Below are positions 8,609 to 16,254 of a stretch of 64,000 bases of DNA, piece after piece. Below the pieces are notes generated by a model, which saw nothing but the letters and a program-made list of their open reading frames with translations, ran no database searches and was not told the DNA's origin. Both the position numbers and the translations under genes were made by a program. Origin of the DNA: an uncultured Clostridia bacterium (GTDB lineage Bacteria > Bacillota > Clostridia > Christensenellales > Aristaeellaceae). The DNA is taken from assembly GCA_934675735.1 (NCBI GenBank), contig CAKURR010000010.1, forward strand, positions 37,416 to 101,415, in the 5' to 3' direction. How positions within the stretch are numbered: the stretch's first letter is position 1; every line of letters starts with the position of its first letter.

Positions 8609-8731
8609 CGGCGCAAAGCGCCGTCATGGAGTAGCCGATGCAATCGGCGCAGGGGCTTGCCCCTGTTGATGCCGAAGGCATCGAGCACCCCGCAGGGGCC
8701 TTCGGAGAACGCACGGCGCATCGAAGATGCG
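8609..8731. other. Cluster of six perfect mini-hairpins, candidate oriT or single-strand signal
   Basis: Within 123 bp between the relaxase gene and the DUF3847 gene lie CGGCGC-AAA-GCGCCG (8609-8623), GCCGAT-GCA-ATCGGC (8634-8648), AGGGGC-TT-GCCCCT (8651-8664), GATGCC-GAA-GGCATC (8668-8682), CCCC-GCA-GGGG (8688-8698) and CGCATC-GAA-GATGCG (8717-8731). Several have C-GNA-G triloops, which are exceptionally stable in single-stranded DNA. Position next to a relaxase gene suggests oriT; this is inference. Confidence 0.55.
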
Positions 8732-8744
8732 TATAAGTGCGCCC

Positions 8745-9161
8745 TCACGGGATGGGGCTGCTTCCGTCGCTCTCTGCGTTGTCCTCGTTCTCTTTGCTCC
8801 AAAGCATGTCTTGCATGGTCGATTCCGGCATACGCTGCACAGCCGCGTCGATCAGCTCCTTCGGGCTTTGCGGAAGCTCCCCACGTCGGCTGGCGGTCAT
8901 CTGTTCTGCCAGCTCGCGCACATGGGGAGAGGAAAAGAAGTAGTCGATCAGCAGGAACACATCTTCATCCGTCAGCAGTTCGGGATTGGGCAGATAATGC
9001 TCCAAATGTCCGCCGCGTTCGCAGAGACGATGCGTCCTTTCCTTGTTTCGCTGAATGGAGATTTTGTGTTTCGCCGTCTTGAGCTGCTGCTCGGCTTTCC
9101 GTTTCTGCGCTTCGGCTTTCTGCTGCATCACAAGCAATTTTTCGATTCGTTCGGATGCCAT
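8745..9161 (-). CDS. DUF3847-like mobile-element accessory protein
   Basis: 138 residues. The N-terminal 50 residues are a lysine/glutamine-rich amphipathic helix (RIEKLLVMQQKAEAQKRKAE) followed by RTHRLCERGGHLEHYL, the pattern of the DUF3847 family found beside relaxases on clostridial mobile elements. The role is not established; a relaxase accessory (MobC-like) DNA-binding function is plausible. Start ATG 9161 lies 8 nt after AAGGAGG; an earlier ATG in the same leader is out of frame. It sits between tnpW and the hairpin cluster plus relaxase, all leftward. Confidence 0.65.
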   Translation of the reverse strand: MASERIEKLLVMQQKAEAQKRKAEQQLKTAKHKISIQRNKERTHRLCERGGHLEHYLPNPELLTDEDVFLLIDYFFSSPHVRELAEQMTASRRGELPQSPKELIDAAVQRMPESTMQDMLWSKENEDNAESDGSSPIP

Positions 9162-9204
9162 TGAACATTCCTCCTTATATGAAAATCGGTTCGTATTTTG
9201 AGAA

Positions 9205-9399
9205 TTACGCCGCGTGTTCGGCAGGCGGTGCTTCCGGCTTTTCGGAAGCATCCGTTTGCAGCGCGCCGCTGCGGATCAGCTCCAGCAGCTTGTCCTCATA
9301 GGTCACGGCCTCGTCGTCTTTGCCAAACACGTTGACGCTGTACGTCGTGTGTCCCAGCCTGCGGGAAAAGGTAAAGGTCGGGATTCGTTTTTCACTCAT
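9205..9399 (-). CDS. tnpW: Transposon-encoded protein TnpW
   Basis: 64-residue basic protein: FTFSRRLGHTTYSVNVFG, then EDKLLELI. This is the TnpW signature (a short beta-rich start, a TTY motif and a closing helix) known from Tn4451-like elements. Its function is unknown. ATG 9399 follows GGAGGTGTGGCT; an in-frame GTG two codons earlier would sit inside the ribosome site. Located just downstream of the serine recombinases, behind their terminator. Confidence 0.72.
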   Translation of the reverse strand: MSEKRIPTFTFSRRLGHTTYSVNVFGKDDEAVTYEDKLLELIRSGALQTDASEKPEAPPAEHAA

Positions 9400-9418
9400 A
9401 GCCACACCTCCGTTTACA

Positions 9419-9446
9419 TAAAAAGGCGGTGCCTTTTCGCACCGCC
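9419..9446 (-). terminator. Terminator after serine recombinase genes
   Basis: Minus strand GGCGGTGC, 6-nt loop, GCACCGCC, then TTTTT. It lies between the recombinase stop (9464) and the tnpW start (9399). Confidence 0.75.
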
Positions 9447-9463
9447 GCCTGTCTGTTTACTTG

Positions 9464-11113
9464 TTACTGCATGGGCAGTCGCCCGATAAAGCTCAGATAC
9501 ACCTCCATTGCGCGTATGGGTTCGCCGCTTTCGCTTTTGATGCGCTCATGCACAACCACCTTTTCAATCATCTTCGCCAGCATTTCGTCGGAGTAGTTTT
9601 CGCAATGCTGATACTCGTCTACGAGTTTCAGAAAACGGTCGATGTTTTCTTCGTCCGTTCGGAAAACCTTTAACTGTTCCTGCTGGGCAAGCACGGCTTT
9701 TTCGAGCGTGTCAAGTTCGGCTTCATACTGCGCCGAAAGCGCGTCAAACTGGGCTTCCGAAATCTTGTCCAGCGCGTAATCCTCATAGAGTTTTTTCAGC
9801 AGCCGATCCAGCTCATTCATCCTTTTTCTTTTCACGGCAGCATCCTTTTGAATGACAGCCGCCTGATTGGGCTGATGGGAAAGCGCCAGCCGTAACTTCT
9901 GCGCAAAAGCCTTGCGGTCAATCGCCGCCTCCTGACAGATGGCCTGAAGAATGGCTTTCAGCAATTCGCGGAGGTCGTCGGCGTTCAGCTTGTTCTGGAT
10001 GCAGCCGCGCTTCTCCTGACGGCTGGTGTTGTTGAACGTTGAACAGACAAAATAATCGTGCTTCCTGATGGAGCTGTCCTTCTTCGCTTCGTTGCAGCGG
10101 ACGTTGTACATGATTGCGCCGCACTTCGCACAGACGACCTTGCCCTTGAACGGGCTGACCGGCCAGTGCATGAACGGCTGCGCCTGCCGACGAGAGGAGA
10201 GAAACGCATGGGCTTTGTTCCATGTGTCGGGGGTAACAATGGCTTCGTGCGTGTGCTCAAAGACCGCCTGCTTCTCCGCCGGATTCGCCTTTCGTTTCGC
10301 CTGATAGGACGCTTTACCCGATTTGAAATTGACGGTTCTGCCGAGGTATTCCTGCGCGTTCAGGATATTCAGAATCGTCGCGCGGTTCCAGTCATACGGC
10401 CCGGTGATGCCGCTCTTTTTCCCCGTTCGTGTGTGCAAGCCCTGACTTTCAAAATAGGCCGAAGGGGTCAGCCGTTTTTCGCTTTGCAGAATCCTTGTGA
10501 TTCGATACGGATTTGTTTCTTCGGCGGCCAGTTCAAAGATACGCCGGACGGTTTCCGCCGCCTGCGGCTCGACGAGCCAGCGGCTCCGATCTTCGGGGTC
10601 TTTGACATAACCAAAACAGGGCGTGGACATAATCGGCGCGCCCGTCATGCCCTTGGCATGATAGCCGATGACGACTTTTCGGGATTGGTCGCGCAGATAC
10701 ATTTCGTTCAGCACGTTGAGCATCGGCACAAACTCGATGTTGTCGCTGCGGGTGCTGTCAACATGGCTGTCGATAGCGATAAAACGAATGGCTTTCTTCT
10801 TGAAGTAAACCTCCGTGTAGAAGCCCGTTTGCAGGTAGTTGCGTCCGACGCGGCTCATGTCCTTGACCAGCACCGTGTCGATTTTATCGTCTTCGATGTC
10901 GGCGAGCATCTGCTTCCAGCCGGGGCGCTCGAAGTTTCTGCCGCTGAATCCGTCGTCGGTATAGTGTCGGCAGTTCTCAAAACCGTTTGCCGCCGCATAC
11001 CGTTCCAGATATTCCTTCTGATAGACGATGGAGCAGGATTCGCCGTCGTTGTTTTCCTCACGGGAGATGCGCTCATACAGCGCCGTCCATTTTCCGTTTT
11101 TCATTTTCTTCAT
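9464..11113 (-). CDS. Large serine recombinase A (TnpX/TndX-like)
   Basis: Site-specific recombinase for excision and insertion of the element. About 549 residues. The N-terminal catalytic domain starts WTALYERISREENNDGES, with the nucleophilic serine in CSIVYQ and the DMSRVGRNYLQTG motif. A central recombinase domain follows. The zinc ribbon is CAKCGAIMYNVRC ... DYFVC (about residues 330-360), then a coiled coil and C-terminal tail. Start at ATG 11113 (GGAAG upstream) or 11104 (AAAGGA 8 nt upstream); either overlaps the end of recombinase B by 30-40 bp, so the pair is co-transcribed and probably translationally coupled. Confidence 0.92.
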   Translation of the reverse strand: MKKMKNGKWTALYERISREENNDGESCSIVYQKEYLERYAAANGFENCRHYTDDGFSGRNFERPGWKQMLADIEDDKIDTVLVKDMSRVGRNYLQTGFYTEVYFKKKAIRFIAIDSHVDSTRSDNIEFVPMLNVLNEMYLRDQSRKVVIGYHAKGMTGAPIMSTPCFGYVKDPEDRSRWLVEPQAAETVRRIFELAAEETNPYRITRILQSEKRLTPSAYFESQGLHTRTGKKSGITGPYDWNRATILNILNAQEYLGRTVNFKSGKASYQAKRKANPAEKQAVFEHTHEAIVTPDTWNKAHAFLSSRRQAQPFMHWPVSPFKGKVVCAKCGAIMYNVRCNEAKKDSSIRKHDYFVCSTFNNTSRQEKRGCIQNKLNADDLRELLKAILQAICQEAAIDRKAFAQKLRLALSHQPNQAAVIQKDAAVKRKRMNELDRLLKKLYEDYALDKISEAQFDALSAQYEAELDTLEKAVLAQQEQLKVFRTDEENIDRFLKLVDEYQHCENYSDEMLAKMIEKVVVHERIKSESGEPIRAMEVYLSFIGRLPMQ

Positions 11114-12749
11114 TCCTTTCTTCCTGAGTTGGCACATGGAAATTGCCGATAAAGTTGAGATCAATGTCGATTTGAACATGGCGCTTGCCGTCGATCTTTT
11201 TCGGCGCATGAACGAGAATCTTTTCAATGAACGCATAAATCATGGGCGTGGTCAGCTCGTCCGCGTTCCTGTATTTCTTTGCAATCGCCAGAAAAGAGGA
11301 AATCTTCGTGGAATCTGTCTCGTAAGCCCTGAGTTCTTCCGCGTCCGTTTCGAGAACAGCTTTCAGCTCTGCCTGCTCCTTTTCATATTCGGCAAGAAAG
11401 TCGTCAAACCGCTTTTCCGAAATCTTGTCCAGCGCATACGATTCGTACAGCTTTTGAATCAGCACGTCGAGTTCGTCGCAGCGTTTTTTCGCCTTTCGGA
11501 TTTTGGTTTTCATCGCTTTTGCCGCTTCCGCGTGCTGCAATTCGGAGGCTTCCCGCACCTTGCGTGCAAACTCGACCTCGTTGGAAATCGCATAGCGGCT
11601 GACTACCTGAATGGTTTCCAGAATCAATGCGCGGAGATGTTGGGTGGAAACGCTGTGCGACACGCATTGGACGTTTTCCCTCGTGCTGGAAAGCGTATAC
11701 GACGAGCAGTTGTAAGTATCTTTCGAGTATTGCCCATTCTCATTCTTAGTGCCGCCGCGATGGTTGTACATCCGCCTGCCGCAGTCCGCACAGTAGAGCA
11801 AGCCTGTCAGAGGATTTGCCACACCCAGTGTGTCCGTGCGCTTTCGGCTTTTCAGCGCGCATTGCGCCAGCTCCCACGTTTCCTTACTGACAATCGGCTC
11901 ATGCGTGTTCTCAAAAACCAGCCATTCCTCCGGCGGATTGTCGTGCCGCTTATCCCGATAGAATTTCTTGCCGGAACGGAAGTTTACCGTATGCCCCAGA
12001 TATTCGGGACGGGTGAGAATCTGTGTGACCGTCGGGCCGTTCCAGTCGTATGGGTTGTCCGCTGCTCTACCAGCGCCGCCGTGCTTTGCAGCGTATGTGC
12101 CGGGGCTTTCGACCTGTTCCCGGCTCAGAATCCGCGCGATTTCATACGGCCCGTGGCCTTCGCAGGCCATCTGATAAATCCGCCGAACGACAACCGCCGC
12201 GTCCTCGTCGATAAGCCAGTGATGCTTGGATGCTGGGTCTTTCCGATAGCCGTAGATGCGGTTGTTGCTGGTCGGCAGGCCGGATTTGCCGCGCAGCTGA
12301 TACGCCGCCGTCAGCTTCTTGGACTGGTCTTTGAGATACCATTCATTCATGATGTTCAGAAACGGCACAAATTCGCCCGTTTCGGGATGCTCGTTGTCCA
12401 CGCCGTTGGCAATGGCGATAAACCGCACGTCGTGCTTGACGAACATCACGTCGGTGTAAAAGCCCGTTTCAAGGTAGTTGCGCCCCAGTCGGCTCATGTC
12501 CTTGACGAGCACGATGCCGACTCTTCCGGCTTCCACGTCGGCAATCAGGCTTTTCCAGCCGGGGCGGTCAAAATTGCCGCCGCTCCATCCGTCGTCCGTG
12601 TAGTGCTTACAGTTGGTGAAGCCGTGCTCGTCGGCATAGCTTTGCAGGAAAAGTTTCTGGTTTACGATGGAGTTGCTTTCCCCGTCAAGGTCGTCGTCGC
12701 GAGACAGGCGCTCGTACAGCGCCGTAATCAAAAGATTTTGGCTGGGCAT
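11073..12749 (-). CDS. Large serine recombinase B (TnpX/TndX-like)
   Basis: 558 residues, paralogous to recombinase A: LITALYERLSRDDDLDGES, nucleophile region NSIVNQK, DMSRLGRNYLETGFYTDV, zinc ribbon CADCGRRMYNH ... YNCSSY, and a coiled coil rich in EKEQAELK. Start ATG 12749 has AAAGGAGG 7 nt upstream. Two complete large serine recombinases in tandem suggest that they act together, as in some elements needing two or three recombinases, or that one serves excision. All catalytic landmarks I can identify are intact in both. Confidence 0.92.
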   Translation of the reverse strand: MPSQNLLITALYERLSRDDDLDGESNSIVNQKLFLQSYADEHGFTNCKHYTDDGWSGGNFDRPGWKSLIADVEAGRVGIVLVKDMSRLGRNYLETGFYTDVMFVKHDVRFIAIANGVDNEHPETGEFVPFLNIMNEWYLKDQSKKLTAAYQLRGKSGLPTSNNRIYGYRKDPASKHHWLIDEDAAVVVRRIYQMACEGHGPYEIARILSREQVESPGTYAAKHGGAGRAADNPYDWNGPTVTQILTRPEYLGHTVNFRSGKKFYRDKRHDNPPEEWLVFENTHEPIVSKETWELAQCALKSRKRTDTLGVANPLTGLLYCADCGRRMYNHRGGTKNENGQYSKDTYNCSSYTLSSTRENVQCVSHSVSTQHLRALILETIQVVSRYAISNEVEFARKVREASELQHAEAAKAMKTKIRKAKKRCDELDVLIQKLYESYALDKISEKRFDDFLAEYEKEQAELKAVLETDAEELRAYETDSTKISSFLAIAKKYRNADELTTPMIYAFIEKILVHAPKKIDGKRHVQIDIDLNFIGNFHVPTQEERNEENEKRKMDGAV

Positions 12750-12886
12750 TGAATCCCTCCTTTATGAAATGATTCAGAGTTGGAATGTGCAAAGGAACAT
12801 CGCGCACTGTTTGAATATACGGGCGAAACGGAGAAAACGTCTTGAAATAGGCAGATTCTCAACCAATCGGGGACGAAACAGGTTTT

Positions 12887-12936
12887 TGTTGCAGAAATGC
12901 AACATGTTTGACTTTGCCGGGAACGTCTGGTATGAT
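12887..12936 (+). promoter_or_regulatory. Promoter and candidate operator of the XRE regulator gene
   Basis: TTGACT (12908-12913), 17-bp spacer, TATGAT (12931-12936). Directly upstream is a perfect 7-bp inverted repeat, TGTTGCA-GAAA-TGCAACA (12887-12904), a likely site for the downstream XRE protein. The divergent recombinase genes start at 12749, so one operator could serve both directions. Confidence 0.72.
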
Positions 12937-12969
12937 GCAGTCAACAAGGTATCTTGGGAGGATGGATTG

Positions 12970-13866
12970 ATGCAGGAAAAATGGCTTCCGGGAACGCTGC
13001 GGGACAGAATCCACGATTTGTGCAGAAGCAAGTCCATTACGCAGACCGAACTGGCGCAGGCTTTGAGCATTGACAAGAGTACGCTCAGCCGCTTTATGAC
13101 CGAAAAGACGAATAAGCTGTCCAGCGAATACGTCGTCGCCATCGCGAATTACTTCGAGGTTTCGACGGACTTTCTGCTGGGACTGACGCACAGCGCGTCC
13201 AGAAAAAACTACGACATTGAAAAGCTGGGATTGACGGTGGAAGCGGCGGCCAATCTCTATCACGGCAGGCTGAACCGTTCGGTGGTCTGCCAGCTTTTGG
13301 AAAACCCGAAATTCGCGGCTCTGACGCAGCAGATTGCGCTGTATCAGGAAGGAATTATGGCAACCCAAAACGCCACGCAAAACGAAATCTACAACGTATT
13401 TGGCGGTATGCTGCTGGAAAACGCAGACCCGGAGCATCTGCCTGCCGCCAAAGCCACGGTGCGGGAAGCGAGCCTTCTCAAAGTGCCGCTCTATGCAAAT
13501 GAGTTGGACAACCTTACCCGCTCCTTTCGACAGATTCTCAGCGAGATGAAGGCGGACGGGCCGGAGAAAGCGAAGCAGGCCGCCGCACTGAATCGGGTAA
13601 AATTGGAGGAAATTGCTTCACAGCTTCCGATTCGGCAGGGCGACGCTCTCGCAGCGCCTTCGCCCGAACAGATATTGGCTGTGCTTGCAAACGCTTTGAA
13701 GCAGATTTCTATCCCGGCGAAATATCAGGCTGAGTTTAATCAGGCTGTGGGGAAGCTGATGCAAGCGATTGGCGACTACTTAATGACCGTTTATCGACTT
13801 CAAAAGGAGGCGGACGCCGATTCCGAACGAAACGCTTTGCCTGATGATTCAGAATGGCAATCATGA
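12970..13866 (+). CDS. XRE-family transcriptional regulator of the mobile element
   Basis: 298 residues. A helix-turn-helix domain occupies about residues 18-70 (SITQTELAQALSIDKSTLSRFM ... YFEVSTDFLLGLT). The remaining 220 residues are mostly helical and unlike common sensor domains. ATG 12970 follows GGGAGG with 8 nt spacing. It is divergent from the recombinases, and its stop overlaps the sigma-factor gene by 23 bp. It probably controls excision and transfer genes; the effector is unknown. Confidence 0.82.
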   Translation: MQEKWLPGTLRDRIHDLCRSKSITQTELAQALSIDKSTLSRFMTEKTNKLSSEYVVAIANYFEVSTDFLLGLTHSASRKNYDIEKLGLTVEAAANLYHGRLNRSVVCQLLENPKFAALTQQIALYQEGIMATQNATQNEIYNVFGGMLLENADPEHLPAAKATVREASLLKVPLYANELDNLTRSFRQILSEMKADGPEKAKQAAALNRVKLEEIASQLPIRQGDALAAPSPEQILAVLANALKQISIPAKYQAEFNQAVGKLMQAIGDYLMTVYRLQKEADADSERNALPDDSEWQS

Positions 13867-14440
13867 GGCATGTACCCAACTGATTGAACAGAATACCGCA
13901 TGGATTCGCTCGATGGCCGTTCAATTTGAAAAGCAGTACAGCAACTCAATCCTGAATTGTGATGACTACGAACAGGAAGGACGAATCGCGCTGCTCCATG
14001 CGGCAAAACGCTACATGCCCGACAAAGGAAAATTCCTGACGTATGCCGCCGTCGTAATTCGTACCGCGATGCTGGATGCGCTCCGACAAACCCATCCCGA
14101 AATCAATGTGGTTTCGCTGGAAGAAAACCAAACGGCAGTTGAAACTATGCAGTCCGATACTCCTGCTTTCAGTCGGGATATCTATCGGAAAAGCCCCGAA
14201 CAGCTCTATCTGGACAAAGAAAGGATGCTTGCACTCTACGACGCGATGAATCGCTCGTCGTTGCGAGATGTCGCATGGGTTCGTCATCGGTTTGGCTTCG
14301 ATGGCGAGCCATGCGCGCTGGCGGCAGCGGCGCGGGATTACGGTTTAAGCGTCAGCCGGGCAAGACACATCGAAAAGGAAGCGCTGAATCATATCCGCGA
14401 ACGCCTGACCAGACCCGGCAGGGAGAAAGCGGCGGCATGA
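13844..14440 (+). CDS. RNA polymerase sigma-70-like factor of the mobile element
   Basis: 198 residues. The N-terminal part matches sigma region 2 (DDYEQEGRIALLHAAKRYMPDKGKFLTYA, then IRTAMLDALRQ). The C-terminal 60 residues match a region-4-like HTH (ALAAAARDYGLSVSRARHIEKEALNHIRERL). The start lies inside the XRE gene, implying coupling. It may direct transcription of element genes, but the target promoters are not apparent. Similar small sigma factors accompany clostridial conjugative and mobilizable elements. Confidence 0.8.
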   Translation: MIQNGNHEACTQLIEQNTAWIRSMAVQFEKQYSNSILNCDDYEQEGRIALLHAAKRYMPDKGKFLTYAAVVIRTAMLDALRQTHPEINVVSLEENQTAVETMQSDTPAFSRDIYRKSPEQLYLDKERMLALYDAMNRSSLRDVAWVRHRFGFDGEPCALAAAARDYGLSVSRARHIEKEALNHIRERLTRPGREKAAA

Positions 14441-14461
14441 CTGTTTCCTCTCCTGCGCGGT

Positions 14462-14809
14462 TTACGCATAAACCAGCTCGTTCAGCAGGATTTCTTCTGC
14501 GCGGGCATGAATATTGTTCATACGCGCAACCCATTCCATCTGGTTGCTGGCTTTGAGCGCTTCGTCAACGCCTTCCTGCTGCATCATCTGCGGAACGAGG
14601 GTTTCAAGACGCTCCCGACACTGTTCGTCCACTTCGGCAAGATGCTTCGTCAGCTCGCCAGAGAGCAGCAGGGCGTTGTACAGGATGGGCTTATGCGCTT
14701 GCAGATACGTCTTGCGCATCCTGCCGTACTTGCCCAGCGTCACAGGCTCGTCCGGGATGGTCAGGTCGGGCAGCAGGTAATCGCCGCAGCGGTGATAGGT
14801 CAGTTTCAT
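14462..14809 (-). CDS. tnpV: Transposon-encoded protein TnpV
   Basis: 115 residues: MKLTYHRCGDYLLPDL ... GKYGRMRKTYLQAHKP ... YNALLLSGELTKHLAEVDEQ. This is the TnpV pattern from Tn4451-like elements (short N-terminal strand, then a long helical region). Function unknown. AAAGGAG lies upstream of ATG 14809. A terminator hairpin stands just 20 nt before the gene, suggesting attenuation control. Confidence 0.82.
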   Translation of the reverse strand: MKLTYHRCGDYLLPDLTIPDEPVTLGKYGRMRKTYLQAHKPILYNALLLSGELTKHLAEVDEQCRERLETLVPQMMQQEGVDEALKASNQMEWVARMNNIHARAEEILLNELVYA

Positions 14810-14828
14810 ACAAATCTCCTTTCAAACA

Positions 14829-14877
14829 CAAAAAAGCAGTGACAACGGAGAAGAAAACTTCATCCGTCATCACTGCT
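14829..14877 (-). terminator. Terminator or attenuator before tnpV
   Basis: Minus strand AGCAGTGATGACGGA pairs with TCCGTTGTCACTGCT (13 of 15), followed by six U residues. It lies downstream of the leader peptide and 20 nt upstream of tnpV. Confidence 0.72.
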
Positions 14878-14934
14878 CGAAGATATTGGGTTGTCGTTTA
14901 GGGGGCGGCAGTATGCGGAAGAACTTTTCTTCCT

Positions 14935-14973
14935 TTACATACTACATCCCATGATGATTTCATACGCTGTCAT
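14935..14973 (-). CDS. 12-residue leader peptide, or truncated holin-like toxin ORF
   Basis: MTAYEIIMGCSM with TAA stop, preceded by a strong GGGAGG 8 nt upstream. The beginning resembles the MTAYE... start of small putative holin-like toxins, but translation stops after 12 residues. Right after the stop is a perfect hairpin, GGAAGAA-AAG-TTCTTCC (14917-14933), then the terminator before tnpV. The order promoter, short peptide, hairpin, terminator, gene resembles ribosome-mediated attenuators. Function is inferred. Confidence 0.45.
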   Translation of the reverse strand: MTAYEIIMGCSM

Positions 14974-15045
14974 CGCACATTCCTCCCTTCTTCTGTAACA
15001 GAAGCGGGAGGCAACCGCCGGCAGCACTCGTCTGTCTACAAAAGC

Positions 15046-15074
15046 ATTATAACACAGCCGCCCTGTACACGCAA
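15046..15074 (-). promoter_or_regulatory. Promoter of the tnpV leader
   Basis: Minus strand TTGCGT (15069-15074), 17-bp spacer, TATAAT (15046-15051). The spacer includes one arm of the 15053-15084 inverted repeat. Confidence 0.6.
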
Positions 15075-15084
15075 GGCGGCTGTG
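15053..15084. terminator. Inverted repeat at element/prophage junction, probable terminator
   Basis: CACAGCCGCC and GGCGGCTGTG form a perfect 10-bp stem with a 12-nt loop. Plus-strand reading gives TTTTATTTT after the stem; minus-strand reading ends the leftward prophage operon 2 bp after its last stop codon. It also overlaps the tnpV leader promoter. Confidence 0.6.
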
Positions 15085-15086
15085 TT

Positions 15087-15515
15087 TTATTTTCCCCGCG
15101 CAGCCAGAAGAATTTGCGCCTTGTATCGCCGCGCCGTCCTTTCGGATATGCCCGCCTCCGCCCATGCCGTTTTCATGGGCAGGCCGTCGATGTAAAACAG
15201 CTTGAGAAACGCCCGCATCCCCTTGATATAGTCCCCCTGCTGGGGCTGCATCGCCGTCAGCCTGTCCAGCGCCCGCAGCGCTTTCTTTTGGGCGCGCAGA
15301 AAAGCCGCATGTTTTGCATGCAGCTTTTCCGTCGCGGCCTGGTCTTTGATTAAGCGGTCGTCCAGCCCCCGCGCCGCGCCGTGTTGGCGGGGCAGGCCGT
15401 CAAACCCGCCGCCCCGCGCCCCGCGGTTGTCGTATGCCTCCCGCGCCTTTTGCAGCTCATAGGCCGCATAGCCGCAGTCAATCAGCGCTTGCGCGTCCTT
15501 TTTGTCGGCCCGCAT
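15087..15515 (-). CDS. Phage late-gene regulator-like protein (RinA/ArpU type)
   Basis: 142 residues. A C-terminal HTH-like segment reads LPMKTAWAEAGISERTARRYKAQI, preceded by a helical region with RAQKKALRALDRLTAM. This size, composition and position (last gene of a replication module, before where terminase genes would be) fit the RinA/ArpU-like family, but the sequence match is loose. ATG 15515 follows GGAGGCGGCGGA and lies within the end of the RuvC-like gene (34-bp overlap). Confidence 0.5.
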   Translation of the reverse strand: MRADKKDAQALIDCGYAAYELQKAREAYDNRGARGGGFDGLPRQHGAARGLDDRLIKDQAATEKLHAKHAAFLRAQKKALRALDRLTAMQPQQGDYIKGMRAFLKLFYIDGLPMKTAWAEAGISERTARRYKAQILLAARGK

Positions 15516-16066
15516 TCCGCCGCCTCCTTTGCGCGTCGCATCCTGTCCAGCGCCGTCACCCCGACCGCCATCGCCTGCCACATGTCGCCGCGAAAGCCGT
15601 AGAATGTATCGGGATTGGCCTTTGTCCCTTTACCGTTGACCTTGTCGTGCCGCGCGAATCGCTGTATCAGCGCCGCGCGAATCTGCCCGTCGGCGTGAGC
15701 GGGCGCGCCCTTCGGCAGGGGCGGCAGCCCGTTTTTCTTCGTCGGGATGATGGCCGACCGCTCGTCCCGCCGAAACACCCAGCCGACCGCCAGCCCGCGA
15801 AGCGCCGCCTGCCAGGTGAACACCCCCATCCATTTAAGCGTCTGTATTGTGCTCGTCCCCATCACCGCGCCCGCCGCGCTCCTGTCGCCGCTGGTGTAGC
15901 GCGGTTCCATGTCCTCGATGACAATGTCCGTTATCTCGGGCATCTCCGCAATCAGCGCAACCATGAGCGCGTTGTCTACCTTGTCCGCGCTCAGAATTTG
16001 ATAATCTGCGTTCAGCAGCACATACGCGCTCTGTGTCGTGCCCGGGTCGATGGCAAGCAGCTTCAT
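15482..16066 (-). CDS. RuvC-like Holliday-junction resolvase of phage type
   Basis: 194 residues starting MKLLAIDPGTTQSAYVLLN, the RNase H-fold first strand with catalytic Asp 7. An acidic strand follows, TDIVIEDMEPRY (Glu about 59). The C-terminal part is DTFYGFRGDMWQAMAVGVTALD with a conserved acidic position. The likely role is resolving branched DNA before packaging. ATG 16066 follows AAAGGAG; an in-frame upstream start would lack a ribosome site. It overlaps both neighbours. Confidence 0.75.
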   Translation of the reverse strand: MKLLAIDPGTTQSAYVLLNADYQILSADKVDNALMVALIAEMPEITDIVIEDMEPRYTSGDRSAAGAVMGTSTIQTLKWMGVFTWQAALRGLAVGWVFRRDERSAIIPTKKNGLPPLPKGAPAHADGQIRAALIQRFARHDKVNGKGTKANPDTFYGFRGDMWQAMAVGVTALDRMRRAKEAAECGPTKRTRKR

Positions 16067-16254
16067 TTCGGCTTTCTCCTTTGCTCGTTCATCCAGCGTT
16101 TGTGATTCCGCAGCGACGTTGTCGCCTCCAGGCAGGCAACGCGGCGGGCTTCGCACTCCTCTTTTCGCGCCGCGTCGTATGCCTTGTAATCTTCGCAGCC
16201 CGCATGACAGCCCACCGCGCGGCTTGCGCAGTTGCGGCAGGGCGCTTCAGCCAT
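16063..16254 (-). CDS. Small cysteine-rich phage protein
   Basis: 63 residues, MAEAPCRNCASRAVGCHAGC then an Arg/Lys/Glu-rich helix. The CxxC...CxxxC cluster suggests a zinc knuckle. Small proteins of this type are frequent in Firmicutes prophage replication modules, with no known role. ATG 16254 has AAGGA upstream and overlaps the previous gene's end by 8 bp. Its stop overlaps the RuvC-like start. Confidence 0.6.
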   Translation of the reverse strand: MAEAPCRNCASRAVGCHAGCEDYKAYDAARKEECEARRVACLEATTSLRNHKRWMNEQRRKPK

